Positions 8,238 to 16,721 of a DNA stretch of 64,000 nucleotides are shown piece after piece. Source of the DNA: Mycobacterium sp. ELW1. Its GTDB lineage: Bacteria; Actinomycetota; Actinomycetes; Mycobacteriales; Mycobacteriaceae. The stretch's first letter is position 1. Each line of letters begins with the position of its first letter. A model generated the notes under the pieces. It was not told where the DNA came from. It did not search any database and worked only from the letters and a program-made list of their open reading frames with translations. The stretch lies in contig NZ_CP032155.1 in NCBI RefSeq assembly GCF_008329905.1, forward strand, positions 5,580,001-5,644,000, written 5' to 3'. Both the position numbers and the translations under genes were made by a program.

Positions 8238-9476
8238 TCAGATGACGCCACGCTCGTGAAGCGCTGCCACATCGGCTGCGCTATAACCGATTTCGGCAAG
8301 GACTCCTTCGGTGTGTTCACCCAGGGCGGGTGCCGGCCGTGTGATGTCGAAGGGTTGGCCGCTGACCGGGGCGGGCCAGCCCGTGCTGGTGTAGGGACCG
8401 GCCACCGGATGATCGGAGTGGTGGATGATCTCGCGAACGAGCAGATGGGGGTCGCTCAACGCGTCGGTCTTGGAGTTCGCCGGACACAGCGGGATGTCGT
8501 GCACCCGGGCGATGTCCATCCATTCCGCGGCGGTGCGGGAACGGAACACCGGGATCAGCTCGTCGAGAAGGTCGGCCTTGCCGCCGTCCGCGAAGTCCAC
8601 GGCGAACGTCTTGTTCTGGGCGTCGAGCAGGTCCTCGCGCTCGATCGCCCGGCAGAAGTTCTCCCAGAACTTGTGCTCGATAGCAGCGATGAGCACGATC
8701 TTGTCGTCTTTGGTCTGGTAGTAGGTGTACTTCGGGCGTCGCCGCGGATCGAGCCCGACCGGCGGTGGGGGGTTGCGCCGATCGGTGATGCGGTCGCGAT
8801 TCCATGCCAGCACCGCGTCCAGGCTCTGGTTGGCCAGCACCGCGTCGGCACCTGCAGCGTCGATGTAACAGCCCTGTCCGGTCGTGTCTCGGTGTCGCAG
8901 TGCAGCCACGGCGGTGAGGGCGGCGTAGAGCGCAGTCGACAACGGCCCGTCGATCGAGCCGGAAAAATACAGTCCCTGGGGATTGACCACCTCAGTGACC
9001 ACACCGTCATCGGACACCCGAAGCTGTGACTGTCCGGCGACCGCGCCCATCATGTAGCCGTGGACGGGGATTTGACTGTAGCTGCCGCGGGTGCCGAACC
9101 CGTTGGCCTGGCAATAGATGATGTCGGGCTTGCTCGCTCGCTGCGCGGGGTACCCGATACCCAGTTTGTCGCAGGCGTCACCGGCGAATCCATCCACGAA
9201 GATGTCGGCGGTCTTGAGCAGTTCGAAGAAGACTCCGCGTCCCTCATCGCATCGGAGGTTCAGTTCGACGCTGCGCTTGTTGCGATTACAGAACAGGTGA
9301 AACACGCTGTTCTGGTCGGTGATGCGGTCACCCAGCTCGCGCAGGTAATCGCCGGTCCCCGGTCGCTCGATTTTGATGACGTCGGCGCCGAGATCGCCAA
9401 GCAGCCTGCTGGTCTGGTCACCCGTGGGCAGCATCGCGCATTCGAGTACGCGGATACCTTCCAACAGCTTGATCAT
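8238..9476 (-). CDS. Family III CoA-transferase (CaiB/BaiF) lacking the usual catalytic Asp
   Basis: A 412-residue CaiB/BaiF protein (LLEGIRVLECAMLPTGDQ at the N-terminus, GADVIKIERPGTGDY). In this family the residue that becomes the acyl-aspartate lies in a PGYDxxxQAxxG stretch; here that stretch reads PVHGYMMGAVAG, with Gly at the Asp position (codons checked). Transfer chemistry may therefore be changed. The ATG at 9476 is chosen over an in-frame ATG 30 bases upstream because AAAGGAGCG precedes it. It is the first gene of the six-gene operon, 50 bp downstream of the region A element. Confidence 0.88.
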   Translation of the reverse strand: MIKLLEGIRVLECAMLPTGDQTSRLLGDLGADVIKIERPGTGDYLRELGDRITDQNSVFHLFCNRNKRSVELNLRCDEGRGVFFELLKTADIFVDGFAGDACDKLGIGYPAQRASKPDIIYCQANGFGTRGSYSQIPVHGYMMGAVAGQSQLRVSDDGVVTEVVNPQGLYFSGSIDGPLSTALYAALTAVAALRHRDTTGQGCYIDAAGADAVLANQSLDAVLAWNRDRITDRRNPPPPVGLDPRRRPKYTYYQTKDDKIVLIAAIEHKFWENFCRAIEREDLLDAQNKTFAVDFADGGKADLLDELIPVFRSRTAAEWMDIARVHDIPLCPANSKTDALSDPHLLVREIIHHSDHPVAGPYTSTGWPAPVSGQPFDITRPAPALGEHTEGVLAEIGYSAADVAALHERGVI

Positions 9477-9525
9477 GTGGCGTAGCGCTCCTTTCAGCGG
9501 CTCCACCCGAGCCCGAAGAGTTATT

Positions 9526-9548
9526 CTAACCTAATTCAGATTAGAGTC
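9526..9548. promoter_or_regulatory. Region A operator-like element, copy 1
   Basis: The element reads CTAACC, seven bases, GATTAGA, one base, TC. The core TCTAA (from 9525) to TTAGA forms an inverted repeat. It lies about 50 bp upstream of the CaiB operon start and 174 bp upstream of the divergent tandem-TetR gene. The same spaced element recurs at 12603-12625. Binding by the neighbouring TetR is inference. Confidence 0.6.
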
Positions 9549-9721
9549 AACCGCGCATCAGACACCCGCCACGCTGGCGAGCCCCTCGCTGTACAGCAAA
9601 GAAACCCACGATGCGGCGATAATCACTGCACCGCAATCTCCTGCAATGGCCAAAACTCGCATAGAATCGTCTGCGATGACGATGGCCCGCAAATGGGAAC
9701 CAAGGAGCGTGTTGTTCACAG

Positions 9722-11017
9722 ATGGCTAATCGACGAACCCGCCCCGGGAAGAAGGCCGTCGCGACCCGGGCCCGCATCCTGGACTCCGCCGCCCTCATTT
9801 TCCGCAACAAAGGTTACGCGGGCACCCGGTTGTCTGATGTCGCGGCCGCGGCCAACACCCAAACCGGCAGCCTCTATTACCATTTCCCGTCACGCGAACA
9901 ACTCGTCGAAGAAATGCTTCGCGTCGGTCAGGAACGCACCAGCGGCTTCGTCCGGCGACGCGTCGCCGGGCTGCCTGAGGACGCCCCCGATCTCGACCGG
10001 CTCCGCGAAGCCATCTCCGCGCACCTCGACTCGGTTCTCGAGATCGGTGATTACACCGCGGCAACAATTCGGATTATCGGGCAGGTGCCGGAAGAGATTC
10101 GCAAACGCCGTATTCATGAGCAGCGTGAATACGGCGAGTTCTGGCGCTCACTCGTCGACAATGCCCGGAAATCGGGGCAGTTCCGCTCGGACCTTGACGG
10201 TTCCACACTGCGCCTGCTGCTGCTCGGCGCAATCAACTCGGTGCCCGATTGGTTTCACCCCCGAGACGGCGGGATGTCGACCGCCGAGCTCAAACAGCAG
10301 GTGGATTCCTTATTCCTCGACGGCCTGGCCGTGCATCGGCAAGCCACCCGCTCAATCGACGAGGATCTCGCCGCCTACACGCGGGCCGAGGAACAAGTCC
10401 TGCGTGACGGCAGCAGCGAACACGTGAAGGCCGAAGGGGCCCAACGGATCCTCGACGCAGCCGCCGACGTTTTCCGAGACAAAGGTTACGCCGGTACTCG
10501 CTTAGTCGACGTCGCGGAGGGCGCCGGCATCCAGACCGGCAGCATGTATTACTACTTCAAGTCCCGCGAGGATTTGGTCCTGCAGATGGTTATGGTCGCC
10601 TGGAAACGCACCGACGATCTGGCCCGCCTGAGTGTGGCCTCGCTGCCGGCCGGGGCCACCGCACTGACACGCCTGTCCACCGCTTTGACAGCCCACCTGA
10701 TGTCGGTGTTGCGCAACACGACGTACACCTCAGCGCTCGTCCGCATCCTGGGCCAGATCCCCGACAGTGTTCGTGAGCAGACAGTCGCCTATCAGCGGGC
10801 CTACCTCGATTATCTTCGCGGGCTGCTCGAGGATGCCATCGCCTCCGGCGAAGTCAGAAGTGATGTTGACCCTGCGGTCACCACCATGCTGATCACCGGC
10901 ACATTGAACTGGGCGGTCGAGTGGTACCAGCCGAGCGGCGCATTATCGCCCGAGGACCTGGCTCGACAGGTCGCCAGTCTTGTTTTCGACGGGGTAACGG
11001 AGATCACGCCTACGTGA
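9722..11017 (+). CDS. Tandem-duplicated TetR/AcrR transcriptional regulator
   Basis: A 431-residue protein made of two complete TetR modules. The first has its HTH at about residues 18-63 (RILDSAALIFRNKGYAGT to GSLYYHFPSREQL). The second has its HTH at about 244-290 (RILDAAADVFRDKGYAGT to GSMYYYFKSREDL). Each is followed by a helical ligand domain with a matching (R)I(L/I)GQ(V/I)P segment. Ordinary TetR proteins are about 200 residues, so this is an internal duplication giving a pseudo-dimer. It is divergent from the CaiB operon and probably a repressor of region A genes responding to an acyl-CoA; that role is inferred from position. Confidence 0.93.
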   Translation: MANRRTRPGKKAVATRARILDSAALIFRNKGYAGTRLSDVAAAANTQTGSLYYHFPSREQLVEEMLRVGQERTSGFVRRRVAGLPEDAPDLDRLREAISAHLDSVLEIGDYTAATIRIIGQVPEEIRKRRIHEQREYGEFWRSLVDNARKSGQFRSDLDGSTLRLLLLGAINSVPDWFHPRDGGMSTAELKQQVDSLFLDGLAVHRQATRSIDEDLAAYTRAEEQVLRDGSSEHVKAEGAQRILDAAADVFRDKGYAGTRLVDVAEGAGIQTGSMYYYFKSREDLVLQMVMVAWKRTDDLARLSVASLPAGATALTRLSTALTAHLMSVLRNTTYTSALVRILGQIPDSVREQTVAYQRAYLDYLRGLLEDAIASGEVRSDVDPAVTTMLITGTLNWAVEWYQPSGALSPEDLARQVASLVFDGVTEITPT

Positions 11018-11071
11018 CCATCCCGGCGCAGGAACGTCATCCCGTTACCCCGTCTTACTGCCAATAGGGTG

Positions 11072-12214
11072 CTAGACCCCCAAGTCGCGCCCGATGATGT
11101 CTTTCATGATTTCGGTGGTACCTCCGAAGATGGTCTGGACACGGACATCGACGTAATCTTTGGCCACTTTGTATTCGTTCATGTAGCCGTAGCCACCGTG
11201 CAGCTGCACGCACGCGTCGACAACCTTCTTGGCCAGCTCGGTGCACCACCACTTGGCCTTCGCGGCCTGGACAGCATCCAAATCGCCGTCCACCACACCG
11301 CGTAGACACCGGTCGAGAAACTGCTCGGCTATGTCCAACTCGGTGTCCAACTCGGCAAGCACAAACCTGTTGTGCTGAAAACTTCCGACGGGCTGCCCGA
11401 AGGCCTTGCGGTCCTTGGCATATTGCAGCGTTTGCCGCCACGTCTCCCGCGCTGCGGCCACCGCGCCCAAGGCGATGGACAGCCGCTCAGCGGGCAGGTT
11501 GTGCATGAGATGGTAGAAGCCCCTGTTCTCCTCGCCCAGGAGGTTTTCGCCGGGCACACGCACATTGTCGAAATGCAGTTCGGCTGTGTCCTGGGCGTGC
11601 AGGCCCATCTTGTCGAGCTTGCGGCCGCGGCTGAATCCCGGCATATCACGCTCGACGACCAGCAGTGAAAATCCCTTATGTCCCGCCTCGGGGTCGGTAC
11701 GAGCCACCACGATCACCAAGTCAGAATTGAAGCCCGCCGAGATGAAGGTCTTCGAACCAGACAGAATCCAGTCGTCGCCGTCGCGGACGGCGGTGGTTCG
11801 TATCCCGGCCAAATCGCTGCCAGCGCCCGGCTCGCTCATCGCAATCGCGCCGATGATCTCGCCGGTGACGTAGCCGGGCAGCCAGCGTGCCCGCTGCTCT
11901 TCGTTAGCAAGCGATTTGAGGTAGGGGGCAACGATGTCGTTCTGCAGATTCAGCGCCGGGGTCGCGGAGCCGAACTTGGCAAGTTCCTCGACGATCACCG
12001 CATTGAAGCGGAAGTCGTCAGTGCCGCCGCCGCCATACTGCTCCGGCAGATTGAAGCCGATGAGACCGTACTTGCCAGCTTCGGTGTAGGCCGAACGGTC
12101 CACGAGCCGATCGCGTTCCCACTTCTCGGCCTGAGGTGCCACGACCTGGTCGATGTACACGCGCGTTGTTTCGCGCAGCTGCTCGTGTTCGGACTCGAAA
12201 ATCAGTCGCTTCAT
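11072..12214 (-). CDS. Acyl-CoA dehydrogenase (FadE), long-chain/isovaleryl-like
   Basis: A 380-residue acyl-CoA dehydrogenase: MSEPGAGSDLAGIRTT, YAKDRKAFGQPVGSFQHNRF, QLHGGYGYMNEYKVAKDY and a C-terminal IFGGTTEIMKDIIGRDLG. A Gly-Gly-Thr in place of the Glu-Gly-Thr loop is what long-chain and isovaleryl-CoA dehydrogenases show, in which the base sits elsewhere. It is convergent with the tandem TetR and divergent from the HMGCS-like operon. It stands alone as a transcription unit. Confidence 0.92.
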   Translation of the reverse strand: MKRLIFESEHEQLRETTRVYIDQVVAPQAEKWERDRLVDRSAYTEAGKYGLIGFNLPEQYGGGGTDDFRFNAVIVEELAKFGSATPALNLQNDIVAPYLKSLANEEQRARWLPGYVTGEIIGAIAMSEPGAGSDLAGIRTTAVRDGDDWILSGSKTFISAGFNSDLVIVVARTDPEAGHKGFSLLVVERDMPGFSRGRKLDKMGLHAQDTAELHFDNVRVPGENLLGEENRGFYHLMHNLPAERLSIALGAVAAARETWRQTLQYAKDRKAFGQPVGSFQHNRFVLAELDTELDIAEQFLDRCLRGVVDGDLDAVQAAKAKWWCTELAKKVVDACVQLHGGYGYMNEYKVAKDYVDVRVQTIFGGTTEIMKDIIGRDLGV

Positions 12215-12631
12215 TCAGCGTGCCTTTCAGTAGTGACGTGGTTATCGGTCACATATGCGCGTGTCGGTCGCCTCGGCCCTTCGGCGCTTGCCGCGACGGC
12301 GCCCTGTCGCTGGCAGCAGTCACAGGGTGCGGTCGATACGCCCAGCCCGCGGTAGTCGCTGGGGGCACTGATGTTTCACAGCGTCGGGCAACTGCCCGCC
12401 AGGTGCCCATACGATGCCACGCGACGACGAATCGTGTTGAGTACCAAACCGATACGCCTGATCGGGGAAGCGCGGGCGCGGCGCTGAGGTTCACCAGACC
12501 AGCTCGGCAGGACCGTCGATACTCGCCCTGGGTCCGCCACCCTGAGGGCCGGCCCGGGGCCTCTGCTCCTCCCTTCGCCATCGGCGCACACGCGGTTGAA
12601 TCCTAACCAGAATTAGATTAGATTCTACCGC
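12215..12631. other. Intergenic region between FadE and the HMGCS-like operon
   Basis: About 417 bp between divergent genes. Open frames here are short, arginine-rich and match nothing recognisable. The only clear signal is the region A element near its right end, directly before the HMGCS-like gene. The rest looks non-coding or decayed. Confidence 0.5.
12603..12625. promoter_or_regulatory. Region A operator-like element, copy 2
   Basis: Again CTAACC, seven bases, GATTAGA, one base, TC, with the same spacing as at 9526-9548. It lies only 7 bp from the ATG at 12632, so a bound protein would block transcription or initiation of the HMGCS-like/thiolase operon. An AGATTAGATT stretch inside it could also serve as a -10-like sequence. 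Confidence 0.6.
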
Positions 12632-14089
12632 ATGTCGAATTTCTCGGGGCGCGCCGTCCGGGGCGTGGTGGGATGTGCGGCCTACCTGCCCCACTACCGC
12701 CTGCGCCACAGCGAAATCGGATCCGTCTTAGGCGGTGCGCAGCCGGCCGGCACGCGGTCGGTGGCGTCCTACGATGAGGACACCACGTCCATGGCTGTGG
12801 AGGCGGCGAGGGCGGTACTGCGCGGTCTCAGCCCTGTGGTGACACCGAAACGGCTGTATTTCGCCACCACCGAGCCCGCCTATCTCGACAAGTCCAATTC
12901 GGCGATCATCCACGCCGCGGTCGGTCTTCCCCGCGACGCCCTCGCTGTGGACTTCGGCGGCGCTCCCCGCTCGGCGGTCGGCACACTGCTGGCAGCCGCT
13001 GATTCAACTGACGGCGTCTTGGCTGTGTTTGCAGACATTCGTTCCGGACTGCCCGGCAGCGCCGACGAGAAGCAAGGCGGGGACGCAGCCGCGGCGGTCC
13101 TGTTCGGTCCCGAAACCGAGGACGCACCTGTCCTGGCCGAACTGGTCGCCACCGCCTCAGTTACTGACGAATTCCTTGATCGGTGGCGCACTCCGGGCGC
13201 TACGACCTCGCGGGTATGGGAAGAGCGCTTCGGCGAGCATGTGTACGTTCCGTTGGCCATGGAGGCGTTTTCCGCTGCACTCAAGCAAGCCGACCTGACT
13301 GGCGATTCAATAGATCACCTCATCGTGTGCGGGTTGTCGGTGCGGGCCAACCGCCAATTTGCAGCGAACAGTGGTGTGCCGCGTGATGCCGTGGCCTCCG
13401 ACCTGACCTCAGCGATCGGTAACTCAGGAACCGCCCAAGCCGGCGTTCTTCTTGCCGACGTGCTCGAACGTGCCAAGCCGAACGAGGTGATCGCGGTGGT
13501 CGTCTTGGCTGATGGCGCATCGACGCTGCTGCTGCGCACCACCGAAGCCCTCGGACGCCGGCGATCGCAAAGTCCCACTGTCCGCGCGCAAATTCGTTCC
13601 GGGGACGACTCGTTGAGCTATGCGACGTTTCTGACCTGGCGCGGAATGCTGCGCCGAGAACCACCGCGCCGGCCCGAGCCCGATTCGCCCGCGGGGCCGC
13701 CGAGTCATCGGTCGGAGGGCTGGAAGTACGGCTTTGTCGGCTCCCGCTGTGAGGAATGCCAGACCGTGCACTTGCCGCCCGCGCGGATTTGCTTCCACTG
13801 CGGCTCCGCTGATCGCATGCGTGCCCAGCCGATGGCCGATATTCCCGCGCGGGTGGCGACCTACACCATCGATCGCCTTGCCTACACTCCGAGCCCACCG
13901 ATGATCGCCACCGTTGTCGACTTCCACGGCGGCGGCCGCTTCCGATGCGAACTCACCGACAGTGGGCCGGCAGTCGCGATCGGCGACGAAGTCGAAATGA
14001 CGTTTCGGCGGTTGACCACATCGGAGACCGGCGTACACAACTACTTCTGGAAAGCGCGCCCAGTCCGCCACCAGACTGAGGAGAGCTGA
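12632..14089 (+). CDS. HMG-CoA synthase-like (thiolase fold) fused to DUF35 zinc-ribbon/OB-fold
   Basis: A 485-residue two-part protein. Residues 1 to about 310 follow HMG-CoA synthase/KAS III-like thiolase folds (GVVGCAAYLPHYRL, TTEPAYLDKSNSAIIHAAVG). The region that should carry the nucleophilic cysteine reads VDFGGAPRSAVGTL, and no cysteine occurs between residue 15 and well past that site, so this half is probably non-catalytic. Residues about 355-485 form a DUF35 domain: zinc ribbon CEECQTVHLPPARICFHCGS, then an OB fold. DUF35 domains are known to bridge thiolase-fold partners (archaeal HMGCS-thiolase complex; ChsH2 with Ltp2). The adjacent thiolase is the obvious partner. Confidence 0.88.
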   Translation: MSNFSGRAVRGVVGCAAYLPHYRLRHSEIGSVLGGAQPAGTRSVASYDEDTTSMAVEAARAVLRGLSPVVTPKRLYFATTEPAYLDKSNSAIIHAAVGLPRDALAVDFGGAPRSAVGTLLAAADSTDGVLAVFADIRSGLPGSADEKQGGDAAAAVLFGPETEDAPVLAELVATASVTDEFLDRWRTPGATTSRVWEERFGEHVYVPLAMEAFSAALKQADLTGDSIDHLIVCGLSVRANRQFAANSGVPRDAVASDLTSAIGNSGTAQAGVLLADVLERAKPNEVIAVVVLADGASTLLLRTTEALGRRRSQSPTVRAQIRSGDDSLSYATFLTWRGMLRREPPRRPEPDSPAGPPSHRSEGWKYGFVGSRCEECQTVHLPPARICFHCGSADRMRAQPMADIPARVATYTIDRLAYTPSPPMIATVVDFHGGGRFRCELTDSGPAVAIGDEVEMTFRRLTTSETGVHNYFWKARPVRHQTEES

Positions 14090-14090
14090 G

Positions 14091-15299
14091 ATGGCCGCGC
14101 ACGGAATTTGCGACCGGGTCGCGATCGTCGCGATGGGGTGCACCGACTTCGGCGAACATTGGGATCGCTCGGGCGACGATCTGCTGATCGACGCGGTCAC
14201 CGCCACCACCAGCGCCGCGGTACGGCTGGCCGATATTGATGCGTTCTGGCTGGGTACTTACACATCGGGCTTGTCCGGATTGAGCTTGAGCAGGCCGCTG
14301 CGGCTGCACGGCAAGCCGGTCACCCGCGTGGAGAACATGTGCGTCACCGGATCAGAGGCACTGCGCAATGCGTCCTATGCCGTGGCCAGTGGCGCCTACG
14401 ACATCGCCATGGCGGTCGGCGTCGAGAAGTTGAAGGACTCCGGATTTTCCGGCCTTCTGCGACCCTCAATACCCTCCGACGGCACCGGGGGCACCCTCGG
14501 AACCACCAGCGCCCCAGCTAATTTCAGCCTCCTCGGGCCGGCCTACGCGCAAAAGTACGGCGTTGATGCCGACGAACTCAAAGAAGTCATCACTCGCATC
14601 GCCTGGAAGAACCACCACAACGGGGCCCGCAACCCGCGCGCACAATTCCGCAAGGAAGTGTCCGCTGACACGATCTCCTGCTCGCCGCTGGTTGCCGGTC
14701 AGTTGGGAGTGTTCGACTGCTCCGGCGTCTCCGATGGTGCGGCCGCCGCAATCGTCGTGCGCGCCGAAGATGCCCACAAGTACACCGACAGGCCGCTCTA
14801 CATCAAAGCCCTGTCGTTGGTTGCCGGGGCTGCCGACGGCAATGTCGATCCCGCATATGACTTCACAACGTTCCCCGAAGTCGTAGCGTCGGCCCGCAAT
14901 GCCTACGCCGAGGCGGGGATCACCGACCCGTCGCGCGACATCGCCATGGCAGAAGTCCACGACTGCTTTACCGTCACCGAGCTGGTCCTCATGGAAGACC
15001 TCGGGTTCGCCGAGCGGGGCACTGCATGGAGAGCAGTGCTGGACGGAGTGTTCGACCTCGATGGCTCGTTGCCGGTGAATCCAGACGGAGGGCTCAAAGC
15101 GTTTGGCCACCCGGTCGGAGCCAGCGGGCTGCGCATGCTCTTCGAATGCTGGTTGCAGCTACGCGGCGAGGCCCCGGCAAACCGCAGGATCACCACGCTC
15201 GACTCCGGCAAGACCATCGGGCTTACCCACAACCTCGGCGGTGGGCCCGGAGAATGCGTGTCCTTCGTATCACTCGTCGGTACCGAACCCAATGGCTGA
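14091..15299 (+). CDS. Thiolase (SCP2-type acetyl-CoA acyltransferase)
   Basis: A 402-residue SCP2-like thiolase. The nucleophilic cysteine lies in RVENMCVTGSEALRNA (about residue 83). VHDCFTVTELV and GLKAFGHPVGASG give the two histidines, and the C-terminal NLGGGPGECVSF follows. All thiolase residues are present, so it should be active, unlike its upstream partner. ATG at 14091, one base after the stop of the HMGCS-like/DUF35 gene, means near-certain co-expression and probable complex formation. Confidence 0.93.
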   Translation: MAAHGICDRVAIVAMGCTDFGEHWDRSGDDLLIDAVTATTSAAVRLADIDAFWLGTYTSGLSGLSLSRPLRLHGKPVTRVENMCVTGSEALRNASYAVASGAYDIAMAVGVEKLKDSGFSGLLRPSIPSDGTGGTLGTTSAPANFSLLGPAYAQKYGVDADELKEVITRIAWKNHHNGARNPRAQFRKEVSADTISCSPLVAGQLGVFDCSGVSDGAAAAIVVRAEDAHKYTDRPLYIKALSLVAGAADGNVDPAYDFTTFPEVVASARNAYAEAGITDPSRDIAMAEVHDCFTVTELVLMEDLGFAERGTAWRAVLDGVFDLDGSLPVNPDGGLKAFGHPVGASGLRMLFECWLQLRGEAPANRRITTLDSGKTIGLTHNLGGGPGECVSFVSLVGTEPNG

Positions 15300-15384
15300 C
15301 CGGAATCGACGTGATGTCAGCGTCAACCAACAGTGGGTAGCGCGTGTTATGCAGTGCGCTGTTGACGCCGGCGGCCGGTAACCG

Positions 15385-16092
15385 ATGAACGCGAGAACTC
15401 AACGCTGGTGCGCGTGGTGCGGTCCCGTGATGACTGTCGTATTCTTCATCGGCTTTGGCGTGATCGCCCGCTTCATACCGCCGCCGCACCCAGCGCTTAG
15501 CGCCGGTGAAATTGCGGACCTCTACCGTGGCCATTCGATCCGGATTCGGGTGGGAGTCCAGCTCGCGATGTGGGCGGGGGTCCTCTGTGTGCCATGGGTG
15601 ATGGCCGTCGGGCTTCAGCTGAAGCGGATCGAGGGTCGCTTAGCGCCGCTTTCCTATGTCCAGATCGGCCTCGGGGTGTTGCTGCCACTGGAATTCATTG
15701 TGCCACTGTACTTTTTCCAAACCGCGGCCTACCGCCCCGGGCGGTCGGATGAAGTAATCCAAGCGCTGAATGACCTCGGGTGGCTGCCGTTCACCGGTCT
15801 GGTCTACACAGTCGTCGCCCAAGCGATCGTGGTCGGTGTCGCCATATTGTCCGACACCAGCGCGACACCGGTCTTTCCCCGCTGGGCCGGCTACTTCAGT
15901 ATCTGGGCAGGAGTTGCGATGACACCGGCAAGTCTCGACGTATTCTTCATCGACGGCCCGCTGGCGTGGAACGGAGCGATCGCCTGGTGGTTGCTTCTGA
16001 TCACCTTCTTCGTGTGGTTCATCGGGATGACTGTGGTGACATTGCAGGCCATCACCACCCACGAGGCGCAGTTCACGGCATCGAATCGTTGA
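15385..16092 (+). CDS. Multi-pass membrane protein of unknown function
   Basis: A 235-residue protein with about six hydrophobic segments: GPVMTVVFFIGFGVIARF, VQLAMWAGVLCVPWVMAVG, VQIGLGVLLPLEFIVPLYFF, a segment around VVAQAIVVGVAIL, one around WAGVAMTPASLDVFF, and WWLLLITFFVWFIGMTVVTL. I do not recognise the family. It is followed after 13 bases by a subunit III-like and then a subunit IV-like oxidase gene. The three probably act together in the membrane downstream of the thiolase, but the role is unknown. Confidence 0.75.
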   Translation: MNARTQRWCAWCGPVMTVVFFIGFGVIARFIPPPHPALSAGEIADLYRGHSIRIRVGVQLAMWAGVLCVPWVMAVGLQLKRIEGRLAPLSYVQIGLGVLLPLEFIVPLYFFQTAAYRPGRSDEVIQALNDLGWLPFTGLVYTVVAQAIVVGVAILSDTSATPVFPRWAGYFSIWAGVAMTPASLDVFFIDGPLAWNGAIAWWLLLITFFVWFIGMTVVTLQAITTHEAQFTASNR

Positions 16093-16105
16093 GCGGTCGA
16101 AAACT

Positions 16106-16720
16106 GTGGCGTTGACCGAAAGAGAGGGCGCGGCAACCCAGGTGGCGCCCGCGTCCAGCCGAACACGGAGAATTCCAGGCGAGGCTGGAATTTGGGTCTT
16201 CATATTCGGAGATCTTGTCGTGTTCGCCTACCTTTTCGTGGCGTACCTTCATTACCGCAGCGACAACCCGGATAGCTTCGCCGCCGCTCAACACCACCTC
16301 AATGTCGACTTGGGCGTCGTCTACACCTTGTTGCTGTTGACGAGTTCACTGTTCGCAGTCTTGGCGCTACGGCGGATACGAGGGGGCCGAGCGACCGCCG
16401 CGTCACGTCTCGTCATCGCGACGATCGGCTGCGGACTCGCATTTGTCGCCCTGAAGGTAACCGAGTACCACTCGAAGGTGGCAGCTGGGATCACCCCGGG
16501 CGCCAATCAGTTCTACTTGTTCTACTACCTCTTGACTGGCTTGCACCTGGTCCACGTAATCATCGGCCTTGGCGTGCTCACCTTCCTGCGTTGGCTAGCA
16601 CGACGCGCAACGTACCTCTCCGCGCTGCAGCTATCGTTGGCTGAAGGATGCGCATGCTTTTGGCATATGGTCGATGTGCTGTGGCTGGCCATCTTCCCGC
16701 TGCTTTATCTGGTGAAGTGA
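16106..16720 (+). CDS. Heme-copper oxidase subunit III-like protein (NorE-type)
   Basis: A 204-residue membrane protein with five predicted helices. It has features of cytochrome c oxidase subunit III/NorE: IPGEAGIWVFIFGDLVVFAYLF, FYLLTGLHLVHVIIGL and EGCACFWHMVDVLWLAIFPLLYL. The start is GTG. No subunit I or II is present in the window, so it is a stand-alone accessory subunit. The next gene, 1 base downstream of its stop, is subunit IV-like. Both follow a fatty-acid catabolism operon rather than respiratory genes. Confidence 0.85.
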   Translation: MALTEREGAATQVAPASSRTRRIPGEAGIWVFIFGDLVVFAYLFVAYLHYRSDNPDSFAAAQHHLNVDLGVVYTLLLLTSSLFAVLALRRIRGGRATAASRLVIATIGCGLAFVALKVTEYHSKVAAGITPGANQFYLFYYLLTGLHLVHVIIGLGVLTFLRWLARRATYLSALQLSLAEGCACFWHMVDVLWLAIFPLLYLVK

Positions 16721-16721
16721 C

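Noticed and set aside
12249-12581. Open frame of 110 codons in the gap before the HMGCS-like gene
   Set aside because: Low-complexity arginine-rich composition, overlapping frames on both strands, no signature.
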